A stretch of DNA of 64,000 bases from MPNP01 sp965116235 (GCA_965116235.1 OZ220496.1:496001-560000); one strand, 5' to 3'. Shown: positions 26,282 to 36,629, counted from the first letter of the stretch. The notes: generated by a model not told the origin, from the letters alone. Program-made: numbers and translations.

Positions 26282-29200
26282 CTTGGCGATGCCTCAGCCC
26301 CGAGGCGGGGACATACCTGAAACCTTCGATGAGATCAAGATCTCGCTGGCCTCGCCTGAACGCATCATAGCTTGGTCCGAAGGGGAAATCAAGAAGCCGG
26401 AAACCATCAATTACCGAACCTTCAAGCCAGAAAGGGATGGGTTGTTCTGTGCCAAGATATTTGGTCCGGTGCGAGACTTCGAGTGTCTGTGCGGCAAATA
26501 CAAGCGCGTCAAGTTTCGCGGCATCACCTGCGAGAAGTGCGGGGTGGAGGTCACCCTGCAGAAGGTACGACGCGAACGCATGGGACACATCGTGCTCGCC
26601 GCGCCAGTGGCCCATATCTGGTTCCTGAAATTGCTCCCCAGCAAGATTGGCGCCCTGCTTGACATGAAACTCAAGGATCTGGAGAGCGTTCTTTACTTTG
26701 AACGGTTTGTCGTAACCGACCCCGGCGTGGAAGTGCTGCTCAACGGTGAACCGCTGGAGGAAAAACAACTCCTTTCGGAGGGTATTCTGCGGGATCTCAA
26801 GGACAAGTACGGCGAAGAATCTTTCAGCGCTTCCATTGGCGCCGAAGCCATTCGGGAACTGCTCAGCAACCTGGATCTGGAATTTGAGCGCGAAGTTCTG
26901 CGCGAAGACCTGCTGTCGAGCAACAGCAACCAGCGCAAGACCGACATCAAGAAACGGCTGAAGATTGTGGAGCATTTCATCGAGTCGGGCAACAAGCCTG
27001 AATGGATGGTGCTGACGGTTCTGCCGGTCATTCCGCCGGAATTGCGACCCTTGGTTCCGCTTGACGGAGGGCGGTTTGCCACCTCGGATCTGAACGATCT
27101 CTATCGGCGGGTCATCAATCGCAACAATCGACTGAGCCGCCTGATCGAACTGAGGGCTCCGGAACTCATCATTCGCAATGAAAAGCGGATGCTTCAGGAA
27201 GCGGTTGACGCGCTTTTCGACAATGGTCGCCGCGGCAAGGTCATCACCAACACGAGCAACAAGCGTCCCCTCAAGTCCTTGAGCGACATGCTCAAGGGCA
27301 AGCAGGGACGGTTCCGCCAGAACCTCTTGGGCAAGCGCGTCGACTTTTCAGGGCGCTCGGTCATCGTCACCGGCCCGGAACTCAAGCTTCATCAGTGCGG
27401 GTTGCCCAAGAAAATGGCCAAGGAGCTGTTCAAGCCCTTCATCTTTTCCAAGCTGCAGGAACGCGGCCTGTCCGCGAATGTCAAGCAGTCGAAGAAGCTG
27501 GTCGAGAATGATGCCGAGGTGATCTGGGGGGTACTGGATGACGTCATCCGAGAGCATCCGGTTCTTCTCAACCGGGCGCCCACTCTTCATCGACTCGGAA
27601 TTCAGGCCTTTGAGCCCATCATGATCGAAGGCAAGGCCATTCAGTTGCATCCGTTGGTATGCTCGGCCTTCAATGCCGATTTTGATGGCGATCAGATGGC
27701 GGTCCATGTCCCGCTGTCGCTCGAAGCACAGCTCGAGGCTCGCGTTCTCATGATGTCGACCAACAACGTGCTATCACCTGCCAATGGAATGCCCATCATC
27801 GTACCGTCGCAGGACATGGTTCTGGGACTGTATTACACCAGCTTGAAGCGCGCCGGCATGACCGGCGAAGGAATGCTCTTCTCGTCGCCTGAAGAAGTTG
27901 AACTGGCTTTGGCCTCTGGCCACGTGCACAAGCATGCTGAAGTCACGGCTCGAGTGAAAGAACTGAACAGTGCCGGGGACGTCGCTTATACCCGCTACGT
28001 CACGACACCAGGCCGGCTGCTGCTAGGGTCGCATCTGCCCTTGAACGCAAACGTGTCCTTTGCCATCCTGAACCGCGAGTTGCGCAAGAAGGAAATTCAA
28101 GAGGTCATCGATACCGTCTATCGCTATTGCGGACAGAAAGAGTCGGTGATCTTCTGCGACCACATCATGGAAATCGGCTTCAAGGAAGCCTGCAACGCGG
28201 GCATTTCATTCTGCAAAAACGACATGATGGTGCCGGATGACAAAAGGCGGATTGTCGAAAAAACCCGTGAAAAGGTTGCAGAGCTGAATGAGCACTATCG
28301 GCGCGGTTTTTCTGACGAGAAGGAGCTGAATCGCAAGACCATCGATGAATGGGAGGCGTGTACCAACCAGATTCAGTCCAAGATGGAGGGCGGCATTGAA
28401 GCCAAGCAGTTCTTCGAGGGGGTGGAGCAAGAGCGCAATTCGATCTACATGATGACCGACTCCGGGGCGCGGGGATCGAAAGATCAGATGAAGCAGCTGG
28501 CCGGCATGCGAGGCCTCATCACAAAGGGAACCGGCGAGATCATCGGCACCCCAATCATTTCGAACTTCAAGGAAGGGCTGAACGTTGCCGAGTATTTCAT
28601 CGCGGCCAACGGGTCGCGCAAGAGTCTTGCCGATACGGCCATGAAGACCGCCAGTGCCGGGTATCTGACTCGCCGACTGGTCGACGTTGCCCAAGACTGC
28701 ATAGTTCGAGAACACGACTGTCATGCGGGACTGGACAGTTCTGCATTGGAAATGGAAGAAGAACGGGGAATTCGAGTTGAACCCACGATCCGGGACGGCA
28801 ACGTCGTTGTCAATCTCGCGGATCGAATTGCGGGCCGCGTACTGGCTGAAGATGTGGCCCACGCCCGAACAAGCGAGATTATTGCCCACAAGGACGAACT
28901 GCTCACTGAGGCCCGGGCCAGGGACATCGAAGCCGCCGAAATCCAGAGCGTGCTCATCCGTTCGCCGCTGACCTGCAAATCCGAGGATGGTGTCTGCTCG
29001 CTCTGCTATGGTCTGGATCTTGCTCGGGGCACTCTTGTGAACACGGGCGAAGCCGTTGGCATCATTGCGGCTCAGTCGATCGGTGAGCCGGGCACGCAGT
29101 TGACCATGCGATCCTTCCATACGGGGGGCATATCGCAAAAAATTGATGAGCAGTCGTTCATACTTGCACCCTATGACGGCGTGGTCAGGTTCGAAAATTC

Positions 29201-31862
29201 CAAGCTGCTGATCGATTCGAACGGCCAGGCCATCGTTGTCGGTCAATCCATGCGGCTTGTTGTCGAAAAGCCGGACGGTGCACCGGCCCGGCCTCCGTAC
29301 AAGGTTCCATATGGCTCCATATTGCGAGTCACGGAAAATCAGCCCGTCTCCTCCAATGATGTCCTTTTTGAACTGGATCCTGTTACGATCAGGCGCTATG
29401 CCGAACAGTCCGGTCTGGTGCGCGCCATTGACCTGATTGACGGAGAAACAACAGAAAAAAGAAAGATTGAAGAATTTGGTATCACCGAAGAAGTTGTCAT
29501 CAATACCGGAGGCGGCAAGAAGCCTGACCGGCTGAAGCCCAAGAATCAACGTTCGGCCCGAGCGGACAAGCAGGGTCATGTCTGGTTTGACGGTGCCGTT
29601 TTACAGGACAATGGTGATGACGGGCCAGTTGTGACATCCCGGAACATGCATTTGACCATCGTCAACGACCAGGGGCAGGATGAATTCGTGCATTTTGTAC
29701 CGGAAAACTCCGTTCTCAAGGTCAAGAATGGCGATTATGTCATGAGCAAGGCCGAACTGTTCGCCCTTGATCCCATCGCCACGTTTTCACGCTCGACGGA
29801 ACACATGGGGCGCGTCCAGTTCAATGAAAAGGAAGTGCGCAACGTGCGTCGAACCGAAAAGATCGTAGCTTCCAAAAATTTTCACCTGACCATCGTCAGT
29901 GATGAGGATCAGGTCGTGGCCGACCATCTGGTGCCGGTGAACTCTGTCCTTCAGGTCAGGAACGGCGATTTTGTCGACGGCAATTCAAAACTCTTCGTTC
30001 CCGAAACAATTACCTGCACGGCCGCACAGAAAGGCCGCGTTCGATTCAATGATCGCGATACCCGAATCAATGCCGACAACGATCTCGTGGCGTCCTCTGA
30101 AGGCATGCGCATGGTCATCGTCAACGATCAGGATCAAGATCAGGTCGTAGCCGTGCATCTTGTACCGGAAAATTCCGTTCTCAAGGTCAAGAATGGCGAG
30201 TATGTCGCGAGCCAGGCCGAACTGTTTGCTCTCGAACCCAAGGCATCGTTTGCCCCATTGAGCAGCCAGAAGGGACACGTTCAGTTTGACGGTGAAAGCG
30301 TCCATGCCAATAGCGACAATGAGTGGATCGTATCCTCCCGTCATCTGCCCCTGACCATCGTTGACGACCGGGATCAGGTTGTGGCGGTTCATTTTGCGCC
30401 TGTGAATTCTGTCCTCAAGGTCAGGAATGGCGACCTTGTCGAAAGCGACAGGGAACTGTTTTCTCTCGATTCGGCCACGCCATCGTCCAAATCAACAGAC
30501 AGCAAGGGGCGTGTCCAGTTCGATGACAAGGGCGTGCAGGAAGATGTCCTCTACACAGGCGTGATTGTCAAATCCGACAATCTGTACATGACGGTCATCA
30601 ATGACCAGGGTCAGGCTGTGGCGGTTCATTTTGCTCCCAAAAACTCGAATCTTCGGGTTCGCAACGGCGACAGCGTCACAAGTCTGACAGAACTGTTTTT
30701 TCTCGGTTCCAAGGCCTGGACCGATGTTCCGCAACAGACCTGGGGCGGCGACAACAAGATTCTCAAACCCGCTCTGCTTCTGGTTGACAAGTTCTCCGGA
30801 CAGCCCATCCAGCTTGACAGCGGCCGAGAGGCCTATTATGAGCTTCCGCGAGGGGCGACAATGAGACGTACCGGCGTCGAAGCCAGCAAGCAAGGTCTTG
30901 AAGTCGCGGTGGGAGACGTCCTGTTCAGTCAGCTCAAGGGGTTCCGAACCCGAGAAATTACCGGCGGCTTGCCCCGGGTTGCGGATCTTTTTGAGGCCCG
31001 CAATCCGAAGGACCCAGCCGTGCTAGCCGAAATCAGCGGAACCGTTCGATTTGAACGGGAATACAGTGCCACTCGCGTCATTTCCATCGAACCGGATGAC
31101 AGCACGAGCGATCAGGTCGTCAAGTACAAGATTCCAAAAGGATTGCCCCTTGAGGTTCATGATGGCGATCAGGTCGAACGCGGCGATTCCATCGTTGATG
31201 GCACCCCTTCGCCACAAGACGTGCTCCGGTCCAAGGGTCTGGGCGAATTGGCACGCCACATGATTGAAGGGGTTCAGGACGTCTACCAGATGCAAGGGAT
31301 CAAGATCAGCGACAAGCACATTGAAGTGATTGTCCGACAAATGCTTAAGAAATGTCGCATCACGGATCCGGGCGATACCGTTTTGGTCGTGGATGAAGTT
31401 GTGGACAAGGCCGAGTTGAAAGCGATCAATGCCGCAGCGGCCGGCCGGAACGAGAAAGAGGCCAAGGCCGTCCCCGTCGTTCTTGGCATCACCAAGGCCG
31501 CCCTGGGCACAAACTCGTTCATTTCGGCCGCCTCCTTCCAGGAAACGACCAAGGTTCTGACCGATGCGGCTATCCGGGGGCGCGTGGACAAGCTGTCCGG
31601 GCTCAAGGAAAACGTCATCGTGGGACGCCTCATTCCGGCTGGAACCGGCAGCGCCACGGCCGAAATCCGTCGTTTGGCCTATGAGGAGGATGAACGTCTG
31701 GCATTGCTGGAGAAAGATTCTGACCTGAGTGGACTTTTCATCGACTTTCCAGAGACAGACTTTGACACCGAAGAGTTGGATGGCGACTCTTTGCCGGCCC
31801 TTCCCGGCACTGAAAACGAGGCGGGAGAGCCGGACGCGGATTCGATGCCGGTCGTGCCTTGA
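26271..31862 (+). CDS. rpoC: RNA polymerase beta-prime subunit, with five extra tandem repeats in SI3
   Basis: 1863 residues against about 1400 normally. The zinc finger has CLCGKYK...CEKCGVEV, the catalytic magnesium loop NADFDGDQMAVH is at about 464-475, and the trigger loop GTQLTMRSFHTGG at about 940-952. The C-terminal part resumes with ITGGLPRVADLFEARNP at about 1563. The trigger-loop insertion (SI3) between these is about 605 residues, against 188 in E. coli. It holds one canonical sandwich-barrel unit, then five ~78-residue tandem copies, then the usual end. The gene overlaps rpoB by 11 nt and has GGGAAG just before the ATG. An acidic tail ends the protein. Confidence 0.95.
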   Translation: MQFNLAMPQPRGGDIPETFDEIKISLASPERIIAWSEGEIKKPETINYRTFKPERDGLFCAKIFGPVRDFECLCGKYKRVKFRGITCEKCGVEVTLQKVRRERMGHIVLAAPVAHIWFLKLLPSKIGALLDMKLKDLESVLYFERFVVTDPGVEVLLNGEPLEEKQLLSEGILRDLKDKYGEESFSASIGAEAIRELLSNLDLEFEREVLREDLLSSNSNQRKTDIKKRLKIVEHFIESGNKPEWMVLTVLPVIPPELRPLVPLDGGRFATSDLNDLYRRVINRNNRLSRLIELRAPELIIRNEKRMLQEAVDALFDNGRRGKVITNTSNKRPLKSLSDMLKGKQGRFRQNLLGKRVDFSGRSVIVTGPELKLHQCGLPKKMAKELFKPFIFSKLQERGLSANVKQSKKLVENDAEVIWGVLDDVIREHPVLLNRAPTLHRLGIQAFEPIMIEGKAIQLHPLVCSAFNADFDGDQMAVHVPLSLEAQLEARVLMMSTNNVLSPANGMPIIVPSQDMVLGLYYTSLKRAGMTGEGMLFSSPEEVELALASGHVHKHAEVTARVKELNSAGDVAYTRYVTTPGRLLLGSHLPLNANVSFAILNRELRKKEIQEVIDTVYRYCGQKESVIFCDHIMEIGFKEACNAGISFCKNDMMVPDDKRRIVEKTREKVAELNEHYRRGFSDEKELNRKTIDEWEACTNQIQSKMEGGIEAKQFFEGVEQERNSIYMMTDSGARGSKDQMKQLAGMRGLITKGTGEIIGTPIISNFKEGLNVAEYFIAANGSRKSLADTAMKTASAGYLTRRLVDVAQDCIVREHDCHAGLDSSALEMEEERGIRVEPTIRDGNVVVNLADRIAGRVLAEDVAHARTSEIIAHKDELLTEARARDIEAAEIQSVLIRSPLTCKSEDGVCSLCYGLDLARGTLVNTGEAVGIIAAQSIGEPGTQLTMRSFHTGGISQKIDEQSFILAPYDGVVRFENSKLLIDSNGQAIVVGQSMRLVVEKPDGAPARPPYKVPYGSILRVTENQPVSSNDVLFELDPVTIRRYAEQSGLVRAIDLIDGETTEKRKIEEFGITEEVVINTGGGKKPDRLKPKNQRSARADKQGHVWFDGAVLQDNGDDGPVVTSRNMHLTIVNDQGQDEFVHFVPENSVLKVKNGDYVMSKAELFALDPIATFSRSTEHMGRVQFNEKEVRNVRRTEKIVASKNFHLTIVSDEDQVVADHLVPVNSVLQVRNGDFVDGNSKLFVPETITCTAAQKGRVRFNDRDTRINADNDLVASSEGMRMVIVNDQDQDQVVAVHLVPENSVLKVKNGEYVASQAELFALEPKASFAPLSSQKGHVQFDGESVHANSDNEWIVSSRHLPLTIVDDRDQVVAVHFAPVNSVLKVRNGDLVESDRELFSLDSATPSSKSTDSKGRVQFDDKGVQEDVLYTGVIVKSDNLYMTVINDQGQAVAVHFAPKNSNLRVRNGDSVTSLTELFFLGSKAWTDVPQQTWGGDNKILKPALLLVDKFSGQPIQLDSGREAYYELPRGATMRRTGVEASKQGLEVAVGDVLFSQLKGFRTREITGGLPRVADLFEARNPKDPAVLAEISGTVRFEREYSATRVISIEPDDSTSDQVVKYKIPKGLPLEVHDGDQVERGDSIVDGTPSPQDVLRSKGLGELARHMIEGVQDVYQMQGIKISDKHIEVIVRQMLKKCRITDPGDTVLVVDEVVDKAELKAINAAAAGRNEKEAKAVPVVLGITKAALGTNSFISAASFQETTKVLTDAAIRGRVDKLSGLKENVIVGRLIPAGTGSATAEIRRLAYEEDERLALLEKDSDLSGLFIDFPETDFDTEELDGDSLPALPGTENEAGEPDADSMPVVP
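29574..30716 (+). repeat. five tandem ~78-codon repeats in rpoC (SI3)
   Basis: Repeat starts are at RpoC residues 1102, 1180, 1255, 1335 and 1413, so periods are 78, 75, 80 and 78. Each follows G(R/H)V.F(D/N)..., then LTIV.D..QVVAVH, then P.NSVLKVRNGD.V....ELF.L. The same order is seen once in E. coli SI3 (TSRNTELKLIDEFG ... VPYGAVL ... ANWDP) and in copy zero here (VRFENSKLLIDSNG ... VPYGSILRV ... LFELDP). They therefore look like duplicated sandwich-barrel hybrid motifs. Neighbouring copies have diverged but remain easily alignable. Confidence 0.85.
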
Positions 31863-32364
31863 AGCGGATTGCCAAGCCGGCATCGGAAATCAGCAGATCC
31901 CATCTCGGTCGAAAAAAATTTCTGCGGCTGGTTGACATCAAGAATCCATATCACTAACTCGTCCTGACCTCCTGCGGGAGGCCTTAGTCTGAAAACATAG
32001 AATTCATCCATTTTGAGGAACAAGAACACCCCGGTGGTGGTCCTCTGTGAGTCAGGCCGCAACTCGGCTCAGGGCGGTTGCTGTCTTTTCTTGCCAAGAC
32101 CGGATACTGGGAAAGCAAGTAAATGACATTCAGCGAACGTTTGTTCCGCTGACTTTCCGAACCATCAGCGCTGGGCATGGGCCCGCTTGCCGGCGTGGAA
32201 TCCGGGCGGAAGAGCGAAACAAGCGACGGCGTCAGATTCGTCATCAGATCCAAACCAGTTAACAGAGAGTGCGCATGACAGCCCGTGCATTCCATACATC
32301 CAGACTTCTGGAGGAACGAAACGATGTACATGTCAGGCAAGAGAAAATTTAACTAGGATACGGC
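31863..32364. other. 502-nt spacer between rpoC and rpsL, no gene seen
   Basis: No supported reading frame lies here. A small GC hairpin (CCTCC-TGC-GGGAGG, about 31970) is present without a U-run. The length suggests that the str operon (rpsL-rpsG-fusA-tuf) has its own promoter in this interval, but I could not identify convincing -35/-10 boxes. Confidence 0.5.
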
Positions 32365-32736
32365 ATGCCTACCATTCAACAGCTCATTCGCAAGCCGCGC
32401 AAGCCGAAAGTGCGCCGTCAGAAGTCCGTGCACATGCTTGGGTGTCCGCAGCGTCGTGGAGTCTGCACCCGGGTGTACACGACCACACCCAAGAAACCGA
32501 ACTCCGCCTTGCGGAAAGTGGCCAAGGTGCGTCTGACGAGCGGCTTCGAGGTCATCTCCTACATTCCTGGCGAGTCCCACAATTTGCAGGAGCACTCGTC
32601 CGTCCTGATCCGTGGCGGGCGCGTGAAGGATCTGCCCGGCGTCCGCTATCACATTCTGCGCGGAACCCTTGATACCCAAGGGGTCAGCGACCGGCGTCAG
32701 CGACGGTCCAAGTACGGCACCAAGAAGCCCAAATAA
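32365..32736 (+). CDS. rpsL: 30S ribosomal protein S12
   Basis: 123 residues with the universally conserved TPKKPNSALRKVAKVRL and GGRVKDLPGVRYH loops that form the decoding-centre side of S12. The lysines tied to streptomycin resistance are unmutated. It is the first gene of the str-type cluster, 12 nt before rpsG. Confidence 0.97.
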   Translation: MPTIQQLIRKPRKPKVRRQKSVHMLGCPQRRGVCTRVYTTTPKKPNSALRKVAKVRLTSGFEVISYIPGESHNLQEHSSVLIRGGRVKDLPGVRYHILRGTLDTQGVSDRRQRRSKYGTKKPK

Positions 32737-32748
32737 GGAGAAGGATTC

Positions 32749-33219
32749 ATGTCTCGCCGCCGCCGCGCTGAAATTCGAGAAGTTCTGCCTGATGCCAAGT
32801 ATGGCGACAAGAAACTGACCAAGTTCATGAACAATCTCATGAAGGACGGCAAGAAGGCCGTTGCCGAGAGCATCGTGTACAATGCGCTGGACCGAATCGA
32901 AAAACAGACGCAACGTCCCCCGATCGAAGTGTTTCATGAGGCCATCGAGAATGTCAGCCCATCCCTGGAAGTTCGGTCCCGACGCGTCGGTGGCTCAACC
33001 TACCAGATACCGGTCGAGGTTCGACCCCGACGGCGTGATGCTTTGGCCATGCGCTGGCTGATTGAAGGGGCGCGCAAGAGAACGGAACATACAATGGAAG
33101 AGCGCCTGGCCGGGGAACTGATCGAAGCCGTGGAGAAACGAGGCCGCGCCGTCAAGAAACGAGAAGACACGCATAAAATGGCCGAGGCCAACCGGGCCTT
33201 CAGCCATTACCGCTGGTAA
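32749..33219 (+). CDS. rpsG: 30S ribosomal protein S7
   Basis: 156 residues, normal length. It begins MSRRRRAEIREVLPDAKYGD and contains the rRNA-binding GGSTYQIPVEVRPRR stretch. S7 nucleates assembly of the 30S head and in many bacteria represses its own operon. A GGAG precedes the ATG by 8 nt. Confidence 0.97.
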   Translation: MSRRRRAEIREVLPDAKYGDKKLTKFMNNLMKDGKKAVAESIVYNALDRIEKQTQRPPIEVFHEAIENVSPSLEVRSRRVGGSTYQIPVEVRPRRRDALAMRWLIEGARKRTEHTMEERLAGELIEAVEKRGRAVKKREDTHKMAEANRAFSHYRW

Positions 33220-33241
33220 TCCACGCAGACAGGAAGCCATC

Positions 33242-35359
33242 ATGCCACGCACATATCCCTTGGACCGCTATCGCAATTTTGGCATCATGGCCCACATTGA
33301 CGCGGGCAAGACCACTACAACCGAGCGCGTCCTCTACTACACCGGCAAGTCTCACAAGATCGGCGAGGTTCATGACGGCGCAGCCACCATGGACTGGATG
33401 GAGCAGGAGCAGGAACGCGGCATCACGATCACCTCGGCGGCAACCACCACCTTTTGGGAAAGAACCGAAGACGGTCAGACGCCACTGTCCGACAAATTCC
33501 GCTTCAACATCATTGACACTCCCGGCCACGTCGATTTCACCATCGAGGTTGAGCGCTCTCTGGCCGTTCTAGACGGCGCCATCTGCGTGCTGGATGCCAA
33601 TGCCGGCGTGGAGCCCCAGACCGAGACGGTATGGCGTCAGGCCGACCGCTACAAGGTTCCCCGGATTGTCTTCGTCAACAAGATGGACAAAATCGGTGCC
33701 GACTTCTTCAACTGCGTGCGAATGATCGAATCTCGAACTGGAGCCACCCCTCTGCCCATTCAGGTGCCGATTGGCGCGGAAGACAAGTTCGAAGGAATCA
33801 TCGACCTTGTCACCATGAAGGAATGGACATGGACGGGTGAGGCTCTGGGTGCCAACTGGACACTGCAGGACATTCGCGCCGAATTGCAGACCTCCGCACA
33901 GGAATGGCGCACCAAACTGGTGGACACGGTTGTCGAACTCGATGACAACGTAATGGAAGCATATCTTGAAGGTGAGGAACCAGATCCCGGGACCCTCCGC
34001 CGGCTCATTCGCCAAGGGACGCTGGCCATGACTTTCGTCCCAGTTCTCGCCGGTTCAGCTTTCAAGAACAAGGGTGTTCAGCCGATGTTGAACTCGGTCA
34101 TCGACTTTCTTCCTGGACCGCTGGATGTACCGGCATATGTCGGCTTCAAGCCCGGAGACAAGACGGAAACTCGAAACGTCGAGCGCCACGCGGACGATTC
34201 CGAACCTTTTTCCGGTCTGGCTTTCAAGGTCATGAACGATCCGTTTGTCGGAACTCTGACGTTTACCCGCATTTACTCGGGCCAGATCAACAAGGGCGGC
34301 CAGCTGCTGAATTCGACCAAAGACAAGCGGGAACGGGTGGGACGGATGATGATGATGCACTCCAACAACCGCGAAGAAATTACGGAAGCCTTTGCCGGCG
34401 ACATCATTGCCCTTGCCGGTCTCAAGGAAACGACCACGGGCGATACCTTGTGCAGCTCGACCAGTCCGGTCGTGCTTGAAACCATGACCTTTCCAGACCC
34501 GGTCATCGAAATTGCCGTTGAACCCAAGACCAAATCGGATCAGGAAAAAATGGCTCAGGCCTTGCAGCGTCTGGCAGCCGAAGACCCCTCGTTCCGTGTC
34601 GAAACCGATCTGGAATCCGGGCAAACGATCATGAAGGGCATGGGGGAGCTTCATCTGGACATTCTCATTGACCGCATGCGGCGGGAGTTCAAGGTCGAAG
34701 CCAATATCGGCGCCCCTCAGGTCGCCTATCGCGAAACCGTCTCCCACTTGGCCGAGGTCGATTATACCCACAAGAAGCAGACTGGCGGTGCTGGCCAGTT
34801 CGCTCGAGTCAAGCTGATCATCGAGCCGCAGGACATCGGGGCGGGATACAGTTTCGAATCGCTGATCGTCGGCGGAGCCATTCCCAAGGAGTACATTCCC
34901 GGTGTTGAAAAAGGGATACAGTCCATCATGGATTCTGGCCCGCTGGCGGGCTTCCCGGTAATCGACTTCAAGGTCAAGCTCATTGACGGCGCCTTCCACG
35001 ACGTGGATTCGTCCGTGATGGCCTTCGAACTGTGTGCCCGTGCCGCCATGCGCGAGGGGCTGAAGAAGGCCGGAGTCAAGCTGCTGGAACCTATCATGAC
35101 CGTTGAAGTCGTGACACCCGACGAATACACCGGCACCGTCAATGGCGACCTGACCAAGCGGCGAGGCCAGGTTCAAGGTCAGGAAATGCGTGGCAATGCC
35201 ACCGTCATTTCGTCCGTCGTTCCATTGGCCAACATGTTTGGCTACATCAACAATCTCCGGTCCATGACCTCGGGTCGGGCCAACTTTACCATGCAGTTTT
35301 CGCATTACGAAGCTGTGCCGCAGAACATCTCCGAAGAGATTCAATCCAAATACGCCTAA
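33242..35359 (+). CDS. fusA: elongation factor G
   Basis: 705 residues. GTPase motifs are AHIDAGKTTT (17-26), DTPGHVDF and NKMDK. The later domains are complete, with MKGMGELHLDI and the C-terminal GYINNLRSMTSGRA. It drives ribosomal translocation. It lies 22 nt after rpsG and 36 nt before tuf. Confidence 0.97.
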   Translation: MPRTYPLDRYRNFGIMAHIDAGKTTTTERVLYYTGKSHKIGEVHDGAATMDWMEQEQERGITITSAATTTFWERTEDGQTPLSDKFRFNIIDTPGHVDFTIEVERSLAVLDGAICVLDANAGVEPQTETVWRQADRYKVPRIVFVNKMDKIGADFFNCVRMIESRTGATPLPIQVPIGAEDKFEGIIDLVTMKEWTWTGEALGANWTLQDIRAELQTSAQEWRTKLVDTVVELDDNVMEAYLEGEEPDPGTLRRLIRQGTLAMTFVPVLAGSAFKNKGVQPMLNSVIDFLPGPLDVPAYVGFKPGDKTETRNVERHADDSEPFSGLAFKVMNDPFVGTLTFTRIYSGQINKGGQLLNSTKDKRERVGRMMMMHSNNREEITEAFAGDIIALAGLKETTTGDTLCSSTSPVVLETMTFPDPVIEIAVEPKTKSDQEKMAQALQRLAAEDPSFRVETDLESGQTIMKGMGELHLDILIDRMRREFKVEANIGAPQVAYRETVSHLAEVDYTHKKQTGGAGQFARVKLIIEPQDIGAGYSFESLIVGGAIPKEYIPGVEKGIQSIMDSGPLAGFPVIDFKVKLIDGAFHDVDSSVMAFELCARAAMREGLKKAGVKLLEPIMTVEVVTPDEYTGTVNGDLTKRRGQVQGQEMRGNATVISSVVPLANMFGYINNLRSMTSGRANFTMQFSHYEAVPQNISEEIQSKYA

Positions 35360-35395
35360 TGACGAGGCCCTGAGAGTAGAGGAAGGAAAACAGAT

Positions 35396-36571
35396 ATGGC
35401 CAAGGAAACTTTTGTCAGAAACAAGCCGCACGTCAATGTTGGCACGATTGGGCACGTTGACCATGGCAAGACCACTTTGACAGCTGCCATTACCAAGTAT
35501 TTTGGTGAATTTCAGGCGTATGACGCCATTGATGCGGCACCGGAAGAGAAGGCCCGCGGCATCACGATCTCGACTGCCCATGTCGAATACGAGACGGACG
35601 CCCGACACTATGCGCATGTTGACTGCCCCGGACACGCCGATTATGTCAAGAACATGATCACGGGCGCCGCCCAGATGGATGGCGCCATCCTGGTTGTCAG
35701 CGCGGCCGATGGTCCCATGCCGCAGACACGCGAGCACATTCTTCTGGCCCGTCAGGTTGGTGTGCCGGCGCTGGTTGTCTACATCAACAAGATCGATCAG
35801 GTTGATGACGAGGAACTGCTCGAGCTGGTTGAAATGGAAATTCGTGAACTGCTCACGGAGTATGAATTTCCCGGCGACGACATTCCCATTGTCATGGGAT
35901 CAGCCCTGGCCGCCGTGGAAGGTAACAATCCCGAAATCGGGGAAAACAGCATTCGGCAGCTTCTGACCGCCGTGGATGAGAACATTCCCACGCCCGATCG
36001 CCCGATTGATCAGCCCTTCCTGATGCCGATCGAGGACGTCTTCTCGATTTCGGGACGGGGAACCGTGGTAACCGGGCGGGTTGAGCGCGGTGTCGTCACG
36101 GTGGGCGACGAAGTTGAGATCGTGGGCATCAAGGATACCTCCAAAACTACCTGCACAGGGGTCGAGATGTTTCGCAAGCTGCTGGACCGCGGCGAAGCCG
36201 GCGACAATATCGGGGCGCTCCTTCGCGGGATCGGCCGTGAAGAGGTTGAGCGCGGACAGGTTCTATGCAAGCCCGGCTCGGTAACTCCGCACACTGAGTT
36301 CGAAGCCGAAGCCTACATTCTCGACAAGTCGGAGGGGGGACGTCACACGCCGTTCTTTACCAACTACCGTCCACAGTTCTACTTCCGCACCACTGATGTC
36401 ACCGGCATGGTCGAATTGCCGGGAGATGTCGAAATGGTCATGCCGGGAGACAATGTGCGATTCACCGTCAAGCTCATCAACCCGATTGCCATGGAAGAGC
36501 GCCTGCGATTTGCTATCCGTGAAGGAGGTCGAACTGTCGGCGCAGGGGTCGTAACCAAGATTATCAAGTAA
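35396..36571 (+). CDS. tuf: elongation factor Tu
   Basis: 391 residues. GTPase motifs are GHVDHGKTT (19-27), DCPGHADY and NKID; the last is a mild variant of the usual NKxD. Domains 2 and 3 are complete (EDVFSISGRGTVVTGRVERG, and the end GRTVGAGVVTKIIK). This is the only copy in the window. No tRNA genes flank it. Confidence 0.97.
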   Translation: MAKETFVRNKPHVNVGTIGHVDHGKTTLTAAITKYFGEFQAYDAIDAAPEEKARGITISTAHVEYETDARHYAHVDCPGHADYVKNMITGAAQMDGAILVVSAADGPMPQTREHILLARQVGVPALVVYINKIDQVDDEELLELVEMEIRELLTEYEFPGDDIPIVMGSALAAVEGNNPEIGENSIRQLLTAVDENIPTPDRPIDQPFLMPIEDVFSISGRGTVVTGRVERGVVTVGDEVEIVGIKDTSKTTCTGVEMFRKLLDRGEAGDNIGALLRGIGREEVERGQVLCKPGSVTPHTEFEAEAYILDKSEGGRHTPFFTNYRPQFYFRTTDVTGMVELPGDVEMVMPGDNVRFTVKLINPIAMEERLRFAIREGGRTVGAGVVTKIIK

Positions 36572-36629
36572 GTTTGAGACTGCCGGGCCCGACCTGACGG
36601 TCATGTCCGGCAACATTCGGAGCCAGAGC

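Noticed and set aside
28206..29579. Minus-strand open frame of 457 codons inside rpoC
   Set aside because: Antisense to the catalytic core of beta-prime; produced by codon bias.
34055..35737. Minus-strand open frame of 560 codons across fusA and tuf
   Set aside because: Spans two genuine genes on the other strand and resembles no protein.
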